DNA of 64,000 nucleotides from Catenuloplanes niger (GCF_031458255.1 NZ_JAVDYC010000001.1:4411001-4475000); one strand, 5' to 3'. Shown: positions 32,922 to 42,573, counted from the stretch's first letter. The notes: generated by a model from the letters alone, not told the origin. Made by a program: numbers and translations.

Positions 32922-34646
32922 CTACGCGTGATCGGACCGGGCGAAGGCCATGGCCTCGCGTGCCCGCGCGTACGACTGCAGAACCTCTCGCACCGGCGAC
33001 ACCACGGTTCGCCGCGCCACGGCCGTGACCTCGGTGCGCAGCTTCCGGTCCACGCGCCGCCGGGCCCGCCGGGCCGCGAACGCGATCACCGGTCGGGCGA
33101 TCAGCGCGAGCAGCGCACCGGCCAGCAGACCGCCGAGGAACAGCACGGTCGGCAGCGGGGTGGCGCCCACGTCCGGGTAGTCCAGCGCGGGCAGGCCGAG
33201 CGCGCGGATCGCGTACCCGGTGATCAGCCAGCCCAGGCCGATGGCCGCGGCCAGCGTGACCAGCCACTGGGTGAAGCCGGCCACGCGCCACCAGATCGGC
33301 GTGCCGATGCCCAGGTCGGTGCCGGCCACCGCGGAGTCCAGCGCGTCCGGCACGTCGTCGAGGTGCGAGCGGGCCGCGTCCAGCAGGCCGGGGCGCCACG
33401 GTTCCGGCAGCGCGACGGCGGCCCGGTCCGCGACCTGCCGGACCGCGAGCTTGACCGCGGCCCGCTGCGCCGCGTCCGGGTCCGGCACCGACGTGGCCGG
33501 CAGCGGGCGGGGCGCCGGGTCCTCCTCGGTCAGACCGTCCAGCAAGCCGTCCGAGGGTCCGGCGGACGGCAGGTCCAGGTGTAGCCGGCGGAGCGGGTCC
33601 GGGCGCAGCCGGCGCAGGCCGCGCACCAGCGGCCAGCCGGTCATGCCGATCGCCCGGTGCCGGTAGGCGCGCTCGGTCGCCTCCACCACCGCGGGCACGC
33701 CGGCCATCACCGCGAACGCGTCGGCCAGCGCGGCCACCGCGGCCCGGTCCACCACGTCCTCGGCCACGGCCGGGCCGACCAGCTCGCCGAGCCGGTCCGC
33801 GGTCGCGTCCACGTCCGCGGAGAGCCGCAGCAGCGCGGCCTCGCGCTTGGTGACCGCCTGTTCCAGCTGACCGCGCAGCGGTCCCAGACCCGGCGGGTGC
33901 GGCAGCGCGGACGTGGCCAGCACCGGCGCCTCGGGCAGGCCGTCCTCGACCAGCAGCCGGCGCAGGTCGGTCACGACGGCCTGCTGGTCCTCCGGAGTCA
34001 GCCGGTCGGCCTGGTTGAGCACGACCACGGTCACGCCGGCGTGCGTCCGCAGCTTCTGCAGGTACGCCTCGTGCACCGTGCGGTCCGCGTACTTCTGCGG
34101 GTCGACCACCCAGACGATCAGGTCGACCAGGCCGAGCAGCCGGTCCACCTCGGTGGCGTGCGCGCGCTGCACGGAGTCGAAGTCGGGCAGGTCCAGCAGC
34201 ACCAGGCCGCGCAACGCGCTCTGGTCGTCGCCGTCCAGCGCGCTCTCCCGGACGAACCGGTGCCTCGGCAGCACGCCCACCCAGTCGAGCAGCGCGTTCG
34301 CGCCCTCCAGCGAGCCCCAGACGCAGGCGTGCGCGGCGCCGGTGGTCGGCCGGCGCATGCCGACCTGGGAGAGCGGAAGCCCGGCGAGCGCGTTGAACAG
34401 GCTGGACTTGCCGCTGCCGGTGCTGCCGGCCAGCGCCACCACGGTGTGCTCGCGGGACAGCGCGAGCCGGGCGTCGGCCCGCTCCACCACGGTGTGCGCG
34501 CCGGTCAGCCGCTCCGGCGGCAGCAGCCCGTCGACCGCGCGAAGGAACCGGCGCAGCGACTCGACCCGGCGCAGCAGGCTGTCCGCGTCCAGCGTGCGGG
34601 ACGGCGCCAGCGCGTCCCGCATCCGGGAGACCAGACCGCCGCTCAC
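32922..34646 (-). CDS. Dynamin-like membrane GTPase, second of a pair
   Basis: A 574-residue protein beginning at a GTG (34646) that overlaps the first GTPase stop as GTGA. G1/P-loop ALAGSTGSGKSS is at 72-82; G3 LLDLPDFDS and G4 VVLNQADR are visible. Two hydrophobic helices follow near residues 440-520 (FTQWLVTLAAAIGLGWLITG; TVLFLGGLLAGALLALIA). Paired, operon-encoded dynamin-like proteins of this kind (DynA/DynB of Streptomyces) support septal membrane fission in sporulation. Orthology here is by architecture and pairing only. Confidence 0.75.
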   Translation of the reverse strand: MSGGLVSRMRDALAPSRTLDADSLLRRVESLRRFLRAVDGLLPPERLTGAHTVVERADARLALSREHTVVALAGSTGSGKSSLFNALAGLPLSQVGMRRPTTGAAHACVWGSLEGANALLDWVGVLPRHRFVRESALDGDDQSALRGLVLLDLPDFDSVQRAHATEVDRLLGLVDLIVWVVDPQKYADRTVHEAYLQKLRTHAGVTVVVLNQADRLTPEDQQAVVTDLRRLLVEDGLPEAPVLATSALPHPPGLGPLRGQLEQAVTKREAALLRLSADVDATADRLGELVGPAVAEDVVDRAAVAALADAFAVMAGVPAVVEATERAYRHRAIGMTGWPLVRGLRRLRPDPLRRLHLDLPSAGPSDGLLDGLTEEDPAPRPLPATSVPDPDAAQRAAVKLAVRQVADRAAVALPEPWRPGLLDAARSHLDDVPDALDSAVAGTDLGIGTPIWWRVAGFTQWLVTLAAAIGLGWLITGYAIRALGLPALDYPDVGATPLPTVLFLGGLLAGALLALIARPVIAFAARRARRRVDRKLRTEVTAVARRTVVSPVREVLQSYARAREAMAFARSDHA

Positions 34647-36382
34647 CGGGTCACCAGCCCGGCCTCGGCCCGGGCCGCCTCGACGTCGAGGGCCGCACCG
34701 CGAAGGCGTCCGGCGGAGTCGGGGACCGTCGCCACCAGCGCGGTGAAGCGCTCGGCCTCCTCGGCCAGCAGCGCGGCGACGCGGTCCAGCAGGTCCGCGC
34801 GGGCCTTGGCGGCGAGGCTGCGGATCGCCTGGTCGCCGAAGATCGCCTCCAGCACCTTCTGCGCCGCGACCGTGGTGCCGCCGGCGACCGCGACCTCCGC
34901 ACCGGTCGGGATGAACGCGGTGGACGCGAAGACCACGACCATCACCAGCAGGCCGCTGGCGTTGACCGCGTAGGCGGTGCCGCGCGCGATCGCCCGCTTG
35001 TCGCCGGCCTCCTCCCGGACCATCTCCAGCACGTGCCGCTGCCAGTCCCGGATCAGTCGCTCCGCGCGGTCCGGCAGGTCGGGCGCGGCCCGGCCGAGCG
35101 GCGGGGACAGCAGCGCGGCCCCGGCCGGGTGCGCCTGCCAGCCGGTGTACGCCGCCTCCGCGGCCTCGTCCGCCGCGCCGCGGATCAGCGTGACCAGGTT
35201 GCCCTCGATCGCCGACCGCAGCGCGTGCCCGGGCGCGGGCCGGCCGGTGAGCGTGGACACGATCCGGTCCCGCAGCCGGCCGATCTGCGCCTCCAGCGTG
35301 CGCATCAGCTCGCCGGTGCCGACGAACTCCTGCCAGCGGGCCAGCACCTCGCCGCGGAGCAGCCGGCCGTCCTCCACGCCGTGCGCGACCGCGCGGTTCG
35401 CGTTCCGGTACGCGTTGTCCACCCGGTCGGTGAGCGTCTCCGCGGCCGCGTTCTGCTCCTCGGCCGCGTCGGCCAGCGACCCGGTGGTGGGTGCGAGCGC
35501 GGCCAGCGCGCCGGCCAGCGTGCGGCGGACCACGTCGGCCCGGGTCTCCGCGTCCGCGGCCAGGTAACCGATCCAGGCGCTGAGGTCGCCGAGCGCGGCC
35601 GGCGGCAGCAGCCCGTCCGCGGTCAGCCGGGTCTCCGGCACGATGAACAGCGGTGCGGCGCCGAGCCCGTTGTCCCGGAGCATCTCGGCGAGGTGCGCCG
35701 CGACCTCCTCGGCGGCCTCCGGCGGAACCCGGTCCAGCACCATCGCGATCACGGTGCCGCGCTGCCGGGCGGTGCGCAGCAGCGCCCAGGGCACCGCGTC
35801 CGCGTACCGCGCGGCGGTGGTCACGAAGATCCACAGGTCCGCGGCCGCGAGCAGCTGCCCGGCGAGCGCGCGGTTGGCGTCCACCACGGAGTCGATGTCC
35901 GGCGCGTCCAGCAGCGCCAGCCCGGGCGTGAGCGCGGGCACGCCGACCAGCTGCAACGAGCGTGGGTCGGTGCTCGGCTCGTCGGTCCGGGTGAGCCCGG
36001 GCAGCAGCTCGCCGCGCCGGAACCACTCGAGGTCGGCCGGGCTCGCGGCCAGCATCGGCGCCCGGGTGGTGGGCCGGAGCACGCCGGACGCGCTCACCTT
36101 CGCCCCGACCAGGCTGTTGACCAGTGTGGACTTGCCCGCGCCGGTGGAACCGCCGACCACCGCGAGCAGTGGCGCGTCCAGCCGGGCGAGCCGTGGGATC
36201 AGATAGTCGTCGAGTTGGGTGACGAGCGCCGCACCGGCCTCCGTGGCGTCCGCCGCGGACGGCATGACCAACGGGTACGACGTGGCGGCGACCACCGAGC
36301 GCAGGTGGTCGAGCGCCTCGGCCAGCGAGGCGGGGGTGAGCTCACCGCGAGTCTGCACAGTTCTCCCCGGAGACACGGTCAC
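34643..36382 (-). CDS. Dynamin-like membrane GTPase, first of a pair
   Basis: A 579-residue GTPase. The P-loop VVGGSTGAGKST is at 75-86; G2 Thr lies in RPTTRAP, G3 is LLDAPDIDS, and G4 is the degenerate AMVLDRVP. Long helices and a hydrophobic hairpin near residues 485-525 (ASGLLVMVVVFASTAFIP; VAVAGGTTVAAQKVL) should insert in the membrane. It is translationally coupled to the second GTPase. The weak G4 motif suggests altered nucleotide specificity, or reliance on the partner. Confidence 0.75.
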   Translation of the reverse strand: MTVSPGRTVQTRGELTPASLAEALDHLRSVVAATSYPLVMPSAADATEAGAALVTQLDDYLIPRLARLDAPLLAVVGGSTGAGKSTLVNSLVGAKVSASGVLRPTTRAPMLAASPADLEWFRRGELLPGLTRTDEPSTDPRSLQLVGVPALTPGLALLDAPDIDSVVDANRALAGQLLAAADLWIFVTTAARYADAVPWALLRTARQRGTVIAMVLDRVPPEAAEEVAAHLAEMLRDNGLGAAPLFIVPETRLTADGLLPPAALGDLSAWIGYLAADAETRADVVRRTLAGALAALAPTTGSLADAAEEQNAAAETLTDRVDNAYRNANRAVAHGVEDGRLLRGEVLARWQEFVGTGELMRTLEAQIGRLRDRIVSTLTGRPAPGHALRSAIEGNLVTLIRGAADEAAEAAYTGWQAHPAGAALLSPPLGRAAPDLPDRAERLIRDWQRHVLEMVREEAGDKRAIARGTAYAVNASGLLVMVVVFASTAFIPTGAEVAVAGGTTVAAQKVLEAIFGDQAIRSLAAKARADLLDRVAALLAEEAERFTALVATVPDSAGRLRGAALDVEAARAEAGLVTR

Positions 36383-36491
36383 GCTCCCCGCGAGCGCCCG
36401 GCCAGAGTAGTAAGCCTGCCCGATCGGTGAGTTTCGAGGTACCCCTCACGTACAACGGATAAACTTGCGCGTGACGCGCTCAACTCTCCAC

Positions 36492-36520
36492 TTGACGGTT
36501 TTTGTGATCGTGGCAGTATT
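36492..36520 (+). promoter_or_regulatory. dnaK promoter (-35/-10)
   Basis: TTGACG (36492-36497) and a -10-like CAGTAT/AGTATT (36514-36520) are 16-17 bp apart, like a vegetative sigma promoter. The -10 abuts the HspR operator, so bound HspR would block polymerase. Confidence 0.6.
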
Positions 36521-36537
36521 GAGTCCGGTCCACTCAA
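36519..36537. promoter_or_regulatory. HAIR operator of dnaK (HspR binding site)
   Basis: TTGAGT-N7-ACTCAA exactly matches the core of the HspR inverted repeat (HAIR). It starts 109 bp before the dnaK start codon and overlaps the -10 region. HspR, encoded as the last gene of this operon, should bind here with DnaK as corepressor. Confidence 0.88.
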
Positions 36538-36627
36538 CTTAGGTGAGGCGCTCGGGCCGGGCGCGGATCGGAAGAAGCCCGCGGTGCCGGCAGGCGCCGT
36601 GGTTCGAGAAGTGAAGTGAGGAAGAAC

Positions 36628-38502
36628 ATGGCACGTGCGGTCGGCATCGACCTGGGCACGACGAACTCCTGCGTGAGCGTTCTCGAAGGCGGCGAGCCGA
36701 CCGTGATCGCCAACGCGGAGGGGTCGCGCACCACTCCCTCGATCGTGGCCTTCGCCCGTAACGGCGAGGTGCTGGTCGGCGAGGTCGCCAAGCGGCAGGC
36801 CGTGACCAACCCGGACCGGACGATCCGCTCGGTCAAGCGCGAGATCGGCTCGACCTGGTCGATCGACATCGACGGGAAGAAGTACAGCCCGCAGGAGATC
36901 TCCGCGCGGGTGCTCATGAAGATCAAGCGCGACGCCGAGGCGTACCTCGGCGAGCAGGTCACCGACGCGGTGATCACGGTCCCGGCGTACTTCAACGACG
37001 CCCAGCGGACCGCCACCAAGGAGGCCGGCGAGATCGCGGGCTTCAACGTCCTGCGGATCGTGAACGAGCCGACCGCGGCCGCGCTCGCCTACGGCCTGGA
37101 CAAGGGCACCAAGGAGCAGACCGTCCTGGTCTTCGACCTCGGCGGCGGCACGTTCGACGTCTCGCTGCTGGAGCTCGGCGAGGGCGTCATCGAGGTCAAG
37201 TCGACCTCCGGCGACAACCACCTGGGCGGCGACGACTGGGACCAGCGGGTCATCGACCACCTGGTCAAGACGTTCCGCGGTGAGCACGGCATCGACCTCG
37301 GCCAGGACAAGATGGCCCTCCAGCGCCTCAAGGAGGCCGCGGAGAAGGCGAAGATCGAGCTGTCCGCCGCCACCACCACCAGCATCAACCTGCCGTACAT
37401 CACGGCCGGCCCGTCGGGTCCGCTGCACATGGACATGACGCTCAGCCGCGCCGAGTTCCAGCGCATGACGCAGGACCTGCTGGACCGCTGCAAGGGCCCG
37501 TTCGAGCAGGCGATCAAGGACGCCGGCGTCCGGGTCTCCGACGTGGACCACGTCATCCTGGTCGGTGGCTCGACGCGTATGCCGGCCGTGACCGACCTGG
37601 TCAAGCAGCTCACCGGCCGTGACCCGAACAAGGGCGTCAACCCGGACGAGGTCGTGGCCGTCGGCGCCGCGCTGCAGGCCGGTGTGCTCAAGGGTGAGGT
37701 CAAGGACGTCCTGCTGCTCGACGTGACCCCGCTGTCGCTGGGCATCGAGACCAAGGGCGGCATCTTCACCAAGCTGATCGAGCGCAACACCACCATCCCG
37801 ACCAAGCGCTCCGAGGTCTTCACCACGGCCGACGACAACCAGCCGTCCGTGCTGATCCAGGTCTTCCAGGGCGAGCGGGACATCGCGGCGTACAACAAGA
37901 AGCTCGGCACGTTCGAGCTGACCGGTCTTCCGCCGGCGCCGCGCAACGTGCCGCAGATCGAGGTCACCTTCGACATCGACGCGAACGGCATCGTCCACGT
38001 CAACGCGAAGGACCTGGGCACCGGCAAGGAGCAGTCGATGACGATCACCGGTGGCTCCGCGCTGCCGAAGGACGACATCGAGCGGATGATGCGCGAGGCG
38101 CAGGACCACGCGGACGAGGACAAGCGCCGCCGGGACGACGCCGAGGCCCGCAACGTGGCCGAGCAGCTCCAGTGGCAGACCGAGAAGTTCCTGGCGGAGA
38201 GCGGCGACAAGCTGCCGGCCGAGTCCCGGGACCAGATCGGTGAGGCGCTGGGCGAGCTGCGCGGCGCGCTGGGCGGCACCGACATCGAGGCGATCAAGAC
38301 GGCGCACGAGAAGCTGGCGACCGTCTCGCAGCAGGCCGGTTCGCTGCTCTACCAGCAGCAGTCCGAGCAGGCCGGCGCCGAGGACGCCGCGGGTGCGGCC
38401 GGTGCCGGCGCGGGTGCGGCCGGTGGCGCGCCGGGCGGTGCGCGGAACGCGGCGGACGACGTCGTGGACGCCGAGATCGTCGACGAGGACAACAAGAAGT
38501 GA
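36628..38502 (+). CDS. dnaK: Chaperone Hsp70 (DnaK)
   Basis: A 624-residue Hsp70. The ATPase domain starts [16 protein letters not shown] and contains [15 protein letters not shown] and [11 protein letters not shown]; the substrate domain starts near residue 390 ([14 protein letters not shown]); the Gly/Ala-rich C-terminus ends [13 protein letters not shown], the classic EVVD-like tail. Start ATG 36628 with GAGGAAG upstream. It is first in dnaK-grpE-dnaJ-hspR and is also the corepressor of HspR, which closes the feedback loop. Confidence 0.98.
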   Translation: MARAVGIDLGTTNSCVSVLEGGEPTVIANAEGSRTTPSIVAFARNGEVLVGEVAKRQAVTNPDRTIRSVKREIGSTWSIDIDGKKYSPQEISARVLMKIKRDAEAYLGEQVTDAVITVPAYFNDAQRTATKEAGEIAGFNVLRIVNEPTAAALAYGLDKGTKEQTVLVFDLGGGTFDVSLLELGEGVIEVKSTSGDNHLGGDDWDQRVIDHLVKTFRGEHGIDLGQDKMALQRLKEAAEKAKIELSAATTTSINLPYITAGPSGPLHMDMTLSRAEFQRMTQDLLDRCKGPFEQAIKDAGVRVSDVDHVILVGGSTRMPAVTDLVKQLTGRDPNKGVNPDEVVAVGAALQAGVLKGEVKDVLLLDVTPLSLGIETKGGIFTKLIERNTTIPTKRSEVFTTADDNQPSVLIQVFQGERDIAAYNKKLGTFELTGLPPAPRNVPQIEVTFDIDANGIVHVNAKDLGTGKEQSMTITGGSALPKDDIERMMREAQDHADEDKRRRDDAEARNVAEQLQWQTEKFLAESGDKLPAESRDQIGEALGELRGALGGTDIEAIKTAHEKLATVSQQAGSLLYQQQSEQAGAEDAAGAAGAGAGAAGGAPGGARNAADDVVDAEIVDEDNKK

Positions 38503-38545
38503 CCCGACGGTACGCCGTGGGACGGGTGCGGGGTGAGGTGAAGGC

Positions 38546-39292
38546 ATGACCGACGAGCAGCAGAAGCCGGGCGACACGGCCGGATCCTCGGCGGAGCGCG
38601 AGCGTTCCGGAGAGGGCACCGAGCGGGTCGTCATAAGGGACCGGCGGAAGATCGACCCTTCCGTCGCCAAGCACGGTGCGAAGAAGCCCGAGAAGGCCGA
38701 GGCGCCCGAGGTCCTGGAGCCGGACGAGGTGCTCGACGCCGAGCCGGCCACGGACGCGAAGGACGCCGAGGAGGCTCCGGCCGCCGAGGAGAAGTCCGAG
38801 TCGAAAGAGGAGAAGGAGGAGCGGGTGGGTAAGCACGCCGCACCGACGCCTCCCCTCTCCGCCGAGCTGGAAGCGCTGCGGACCGAGGTGGAGGACCGCA
38901 CGCGCGACCTCCAGCGGGTCACTGCGGAGTACGCCAACTACCGCAAGCGCGTCGAGCGCGACCGTGCCGCGGCGAGCGAGCAGGCCACCGGTTCGGTGCT
39001 GTCCGCGCTGCTGCCGGTGCTCGACGACCTGGACCGGGCGCGCGAGCACGGCGACCTGGTCGGACCGTTCGCCAGCGTCGCGGAGCAGCTCCAGGCCGCG
39101 CTCGGCAAGTTCGGGCTGACCGCGTTCGGCGAGAAGGGCGACCCGTTCGACCCGAACCGGCACGAGGCGGTGGCGCACCTGACCTCCGCCGAGGTGACGG
39201 AGACGACCTGCATCGACGTGATGCGGCGCGGCTACTCGCTCGGCGACCGGCTGCTGCGGCCCGCGATGGTGGCGGTCGCGGACCCGGAGTGA
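38546..39292 (+). CDS. grpE: Nucleotide exchange factor GrpE
   Basis: A 248-residue protein with an acidic, Lys/Glu-rich disordered N-terminal third. The long coiled helix ELEALRTEVEDRTRDLQRVT is followed by YANYRKRVERDR and a beta domain ending with YSLGDRLLRPAMVAVA. It releases ADP from DnaK. It begins 43 bp after dnaK. The long acidic extension is typical of actinobacterial GrpE. Confidence 0.96.
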   Translation: MTDEQQKPGDTAGSSAERERSGEGTERVVIRDRRKIDPSVAKHGAKKPEKAEAPEVLEPDEVLDAEPATDAKDAEEAPAAEEKSESKEEKEERVGKHAAPTPPLSAELEALRTEVEDRTRDLQRVTAEYANYRKRVERDRAAASEQATGSVLSALLPVLDDLDRAREHGDLVGPFASVAEQLQAALGKFGLTAFGEKGDPFDPNRHEAVAHLTSAEVTETTCIDVMRRGYSLGDRLLRPAMVAVADPE

Positions 39293-39298
39293 GCTCCC

Positions 39299-39339
39299 GA
39301 CCGGCGAGGTGGCCCGTGCACCGGGCCACCTCGCCGGTC
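39299..39339 (+). terminator. Strong hairpin between grpE and dnaJ (attenuator-like)
   Basis: An 18-bp perfect stem with a 5-base loop (TGCAC), directly after the grpE stop and 36 bp before dnaJ. No T-run follows, so it probably stabilises the upstream mRNA or lowers read-through rather than ending all transcripts. Confidence 0.65.
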
Positions 39340-39374
39340 ATCCAGGCGAATGAGCCAGCGAAGGAGGTGGATTG

Positions 39375-40565
39375 GTGAGTTCCAAGGACTGGCTGGAAAA
39401 GGACTTCTACTCCGTTCTCGGCGTGCCGAAGTCCGCCTCCCAGGACGACGTCAAGAAGTCGTACCGCAAACTCGCGCGTGAGCTGCACCCGGACCACAAC
39501 CCCGGCAACAGCGAGGCAGAGGAGCGCTTCAAGTCGGTCTCCGAGGCCTACGACGTGCTGTCCGACGAGCGGAAGCGCAAGGAGTACGACGAGATGCGCG
39601 CGCTCTTCGGCTCGGGCGCGTTCCGGCGCAACGCCCGCGCCGGTGGCCCCCCGGGCGGTGGAGCGTTCCCGTTCGACGTCTCCGACCTGTTCGGCGGCGT
39701 GAACACCGGCGGTGCCGGCGCGGGCGACCGCCGGTTCGGCGGTGCCGGCTTCTCCGACCTCTTCGGATCGATATTCTCCGGCGGGGGTGGCGGCCGGCAG
39801 GGCCCGTCCCGCGGCCGGGACGTCGAGACCGAGGTGACCATCGACTTCGGTGCCGCGGTGCGCGGCACCACCCTGCCGATCACGCTGCGCGCGCCGGGCG
39901 TCTGCGACGTCTGCCACGGCAACGGCGCGAAGCCCGGCACGCAGCCACGGACCTGCCCGACCTGCCGAGGCTCCGGCCTGGTGCAGCGCAACCAGGGCTC
40001 GTTCAGCTTCTCCGAGCCCTGCAAGGACTGCCAGGGTGTCGGCACGATCGTGGACGAGAAGTGCCCGGAGTGCCACGGCACCGGCGGCGTGACCAAGACC
40101 CGCACGATGAACGTCCGGCTCCCGGCCGGCGTCGCGGACGGGCAGCGGATACGGCTGTCCGGCCGCGGTGAGCCGGGTGAGCGCGGCGGGTCGCCCGGCG
40201 ACCTCTACGTGCTGGTCAAGGTGCGTCGCGACGAGCTGTTCGCGCGCAGCGGCGACAATCTGACGATGACCGTGCCGATCACGTTCGCGGAGGCGGTGCT
40301 CGGCACCGACCTGCGCGTGCCCACGATGGACGGCGCGGTGACGCTCAGGGTCCCGCCGGGCACGCCGAGCGGCCGGGTGCTGCGCGCCCGGGGCAAGGGC
40401 GTGCCGAAGCGGGACGGCGAGGCCGGCGACCTGCTCGTCACGCTCGAGGTGCAGGTGCCGAAGGACGTCTCGCCAGAGGCCCGGGAGGCGCTGCGGACGT
40501 TCGCCGAGCGCACGCCGGCGGCGTCCCGGGAGCATCTCGAGGCACGGGTACGCAGAGCTGGATAG
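39375..40565 (+). CDS. dnaJ: Co-chaperone DnaJ (type I)
   Basis: A 396-residue Hsp40. The J domain (about 10-75) has the HPD motif in [12 protein letters not shown] Gly/Phe-rich region follows, then four zinc-binding CxxCxGxG repeats ([32 protein letters not shown]) and C-terminal substrate domains. The start is the GTG at 39375 with AAGGAGG seven bases upstream. It stimulates DnaK ATPase and delivers clients. Confidence 0.96.
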   Translation: MSSKDWLEKDFYSVLGVPKSASQDDVKKSYRKLARELHPDHNPGNSEAEERFKSVSEAYDVLSDERKRKEYDEMRALFGSGAFRRNARAGGPPGGGAFPFDVSDLFGGVNTGGAGAGDRRFGGAGFSDLFGSIFSGGGGGRQGPSRGRDVETEVTIDFGAAVRGTTLPITLRAPGVCDVCHGNGAKPGTQPRTCPTCRGSGLVQRNQGSFSFSEPCKDCQGVGTIVDEKCPECHGTGGVTKTRTMNVRLPAGVADGQRIRLSGRGEPGERGGSPGDLYVLVKVRRDELFARSGDNLTMTVPITFAEAVLGTDLRVPTMDGAVTLRVPPGTPSGRVLRARGKGVPKRDGEAGDLLVTLEVQVPKDVSPEAREALRTFAERTPAASREHLEARVRRAG

Positions 40566-40579
40566 GACGAGGTGACACC

Positions 40580-41017
40580 GTGGACGCGCGCATCCGCATC
40601 GCGATCGAGGGAGTCTCGGACGCCAAGGTCTTGATCATCTCCGTGGCGGCCCAGATGGCCGGCATGCACCCGCAGACCCTCCGGCAGTACGACCGGCTGG
40701 GTCTCGTGCAGGCCGGCCGGGCCGCCGGCGGCGGACGGCGGTACAGCGCCCGTGACGTGGCGCTGCTCCGCGAGGTGCAGCGCCTCAGCCAGGAGGAAGG
40801 CGTCAACCTGGCCGGCATCAAGCACATCATCGGGCTGGAACACCTCGCCGGCGACCTCCAGGAGCAGGTGCTGGAGCTGCGGGAGGAACTGGCCGCGGCG
40901 TACCGGCGGATCGCGGAACTGGAGGCGATGGCGGCGTACCCGCGCCGCGACCTCGTGCCGACCAGCCAGCGGTCGACCGCGCTGGTGGTCTGGCGGCCGC
41001 GGGAACGGCCGCAGTAG
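40580..41017 (+). CDS. hspR: Heat-shock repressor HspR (MerR family)
   Basis: A 145-residue MerR-type repressor. VLIISVAAQMAGMHPQTLRQ then YDRLGLVQAGRAAGGGRRYS form the winged helix; a coiled-coil helix follows (LREELAAAYRRIAELEAM). It starts at the GTG at 40580, 14 bp after dnaJ, with GAGGTGA upstream. HspR with DnaK binds HAIR sites; two exact sites occur here (before dnaK and before clpB), so both units belong to its regulon. Confidence 0.95.
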   Translation: MDARIRIAIEGVSDAKVLIISVAAQMAGMHPQTLRQYDRLGLVQAGRAAGGGRRYSARDVALLREVQRLSQEEGVNLAGIKHIIGLEHLAGDLQEQVLELREELAAAYRRIAELEAMAAYPRRDLVPTSQRSTALVVWRPRERPQ

Positions 41018-41054
41018 CGTTCTGCCGTGCCTCACGAAGATCAAATACTTGGTC

Positions 41055-41096
41055 TTCCCGCTTCCGGCGGGGTTCGGCCCGCATGCTCCCGCGGGC
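41055..41096 (+). repeat. 42-bp REP-like repeat, copy A
   Basis: Begins TTCCCGCTTCCGGCG and ends CCCGCATGCTCCCGCGGGC; the end part can fold (GCCCGC with GCGGGC). An inverted copy with 39 of 42 identical bases lies at 41831-41872. Confidence 0.65.
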
Positions 41097-41389
41097 CAAC
41101 CTCGCCGCACGGCAAGACTCCGCTGGCGCTCCGCTTCCCGCACGACACCGGAGCCGGTCCCGCCCGGCGCCGGAAACCCCACGCGATCCGCCGCGCTGCG
41201 GCTCTCCTCGCGCGGCAGGTTTCCCGCTGCGCCGCGCGGCGGTGGGCGGATCGTCATGATCTGCATTCGAGAGCGGCCGGCGGAAGGCCGTCCGACGGCG
41301 GCGGTCCCGCGGCGCCGGGCGTGCCGGAAGACCCGAGGCCGGGCGCGTATCCGGTATCCGAGACGTGATCATCCGTAAGCTGAGATTCA

Positions 41390-41452
41390 AGATCCTTCAG
41401 CCTGTATCGCTGTTGCCGCCCACGCGAAACAGCGATACAGGCTGAAGGATCT
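41390..41452. repeat. 25-bp perfect inverted repeat with 13-base loop
   Basis: Arms 41390-41414 and 41428-41452 are exact complements (AGATCCTTCAGCCTGTATCG... on the left). It is far less GC-rich than its surroundings and has no T-run. It could be a terminator for hspR read-through, a small mobile palindrome, or a structured RNA element. Confidence 0.7.
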
Positions 41453-41690
41453 CCGCTCTACCGCGACGCCGAACGCGCAGTGGTTCAGCACGCGGCCGCC
41501 AGACCGGTGGCGCGAGGTCCGGGGCGGGCACCGGCGGCGTGGGACCGGCGGTGCGAGGTCCGCAGCGGGACCGGCGGCGTGGACCCGCGGTGCAAGGTCC
41601 GCGGCGGGGACCGGCGGCACGGGGCCAGCGGCGCAAGGCCTACGGCGTAAAGGCGGTGGCGCTAGGTCGGCGGTGCGGGATCAGCGGCGA

Positions 41691-41746
41691 GGTCGGCGGC
41701 GCGAGGCCGATGGCGCATGGTCGGCGGCGCGAGGCCGGTGGCGCAT
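41691..41746. repeat. 28-bp tandem repeat within a degenerate minisatellite
   Basis: GGTCGGCGGCGCGAGGCC... occurs twice back to back (41691-41718, 41719-41746) with one difference. Looser copies of the GGCGGYGCRAGGYC theme extend from about 41510 to 41760. Confidence 0.55.
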
Positions 41747-41830
41747 GGTCGGTGGCGTGCAGAGTGTCGGCGCGGTGTGGGTCGACGGTGGGGTTGGGTT
41801 TTGGGGTGGGCCGGCCACGGCGGGACCGGT

Positions 41831-41872
41831 GCCCGCGGGAGCATGCGGGCAGCACCACGCCGGAAGCGGGAA
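41831..41872 (-). repeat. 42-bp REP-like repeat, copy B (inverted)
   Basis: Reverse complement of copy A with three mismatches, 734 bp away. The pair brackets the hairpin and the minisatellite. Confidence 0.65.
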
Positions 41873-42080
41873 AATCGCTTCTCGGGTTTGGATCGTCGCT
41901 GGTGTCCGGCCGCGTCGCGAATGACCGAGGCGCCCCCGCCTCAGAGGCGAGATGCAGCCCCAAAGGCGAAATGTCGGATTCCCGCCCGAGCCGGGCGGTG
42001 AGCCGGTTATGGTCACCCAGGGTGCGCGACGACGGGTCGCGAGGCCGATCGGCCTGCCATGACGGCTCGCGGCGCCGGTT

Positions 42081-42111
42081 CGGGCGGGGATCCACGGGGG
42101 CTCCCCGCCCG
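42081..42111. terminator. Hairpin downstream of the 144-residue gene
   Basis: CGGGCGGGGA pairs with TCCCCGCCCG across an 11-base loop, 28 bp past the stop of the minus-strand gene. Confidence 0.5.
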
Positions 42112-42138
42112 GACCACGACCGTCACCGGCTGGGGTTG

Positions 42139-42573
42139 TCAGCCGAGCCGGCGTGACTGCCGGACCAGGCCGCCCTCGCACCAGTCGTGGTAGTCGAACA
42201 GCTCCGGCCGGGCCAGCAGCACCCGGACGTTGTGCGCCCAGATCGCCATCGGCTCGTCGCCCTCGTCCTCCGCGGTCTCGACCAGCTTCCGCAGCCGCCG
42301 TTTCGGGTGTGCCCGGAACTTCGTCCGGATCCCGTCGGCCGCATAGATGTAGAGACAGTGCAGCGCGAAGCGGCGTGCCGGGCAGGTCCGGTCCATGGCC
42401 AGCTCGAAGAGGGTGCCGACCAGCCGGTCGCCGGACACGAGAAGGTCCCAGTCCGCCGGCATCGACTCCAGCGGCACCGAGTCGGGTTGGTAGGCCCACG
42501 CGCGGATCTCGGCGGCACTCGGATCGACCGGATTCGCGAAACCGTGGAAGCTCGACTGTTGCACGCTCGCCAT
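42139..42573 (-). CDS. Hypothetical protein, 144 residues
   Basis: A soluble helical protein containing FALHCLYIYAADGIRTKFRA, HPKRRLRKLVETAEDEGDEP and WAHNVRVLLARPELFDYHDW. It resembles conserved actinobacterial proteins without assigned function. ATG 42573. Upstream on the same chromosome is the antiporter operon, oriented the same way but separated by 105 bp. Confidence 0.6.
   Translation of the reverse strand: MASVQQSSFHGFANPVDPSAAEIRAWAYQPDSVPLESMPADWDLLVSGDRLVGTLFELAMDRTCPARRFALHCLYIYAADGIRTKFRAHPKRRLRKLVETAEDEGDEPMAIWAHNVRVLLARPELFDYHDWCEGGLVRQSRRLG

Larger units (their letters stand above)
41018..42138. other. Gene-free, repeat-rich region after hspR
   Basis: About 1.1 kb with no credible gene on either strand. 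It contains an inverted pair of 42-bp repeats, a 25-bp perfect hairpin, a short minisatellite of GGC/GCG-rich units and a terminator-like hairpin at its right end. Open frames here are of biased, repetitive composition and lack ribosome-binding sites. Confidence 0.6.

Noticed and set aside
36379-38937. Long frame antisense to dnaK and grpE
   Set aside because: The plus-strand genes are unmistakable; the antisense translation has no family resemblance and is a compositional shadow.
41510-41760. Possible CRISPR array in the GGC/GCG tandem repeats
   Set aside because: Repeats are contiguous or irregular, with no unique spacers and no cas genes nearby; a minisatellite fits better.
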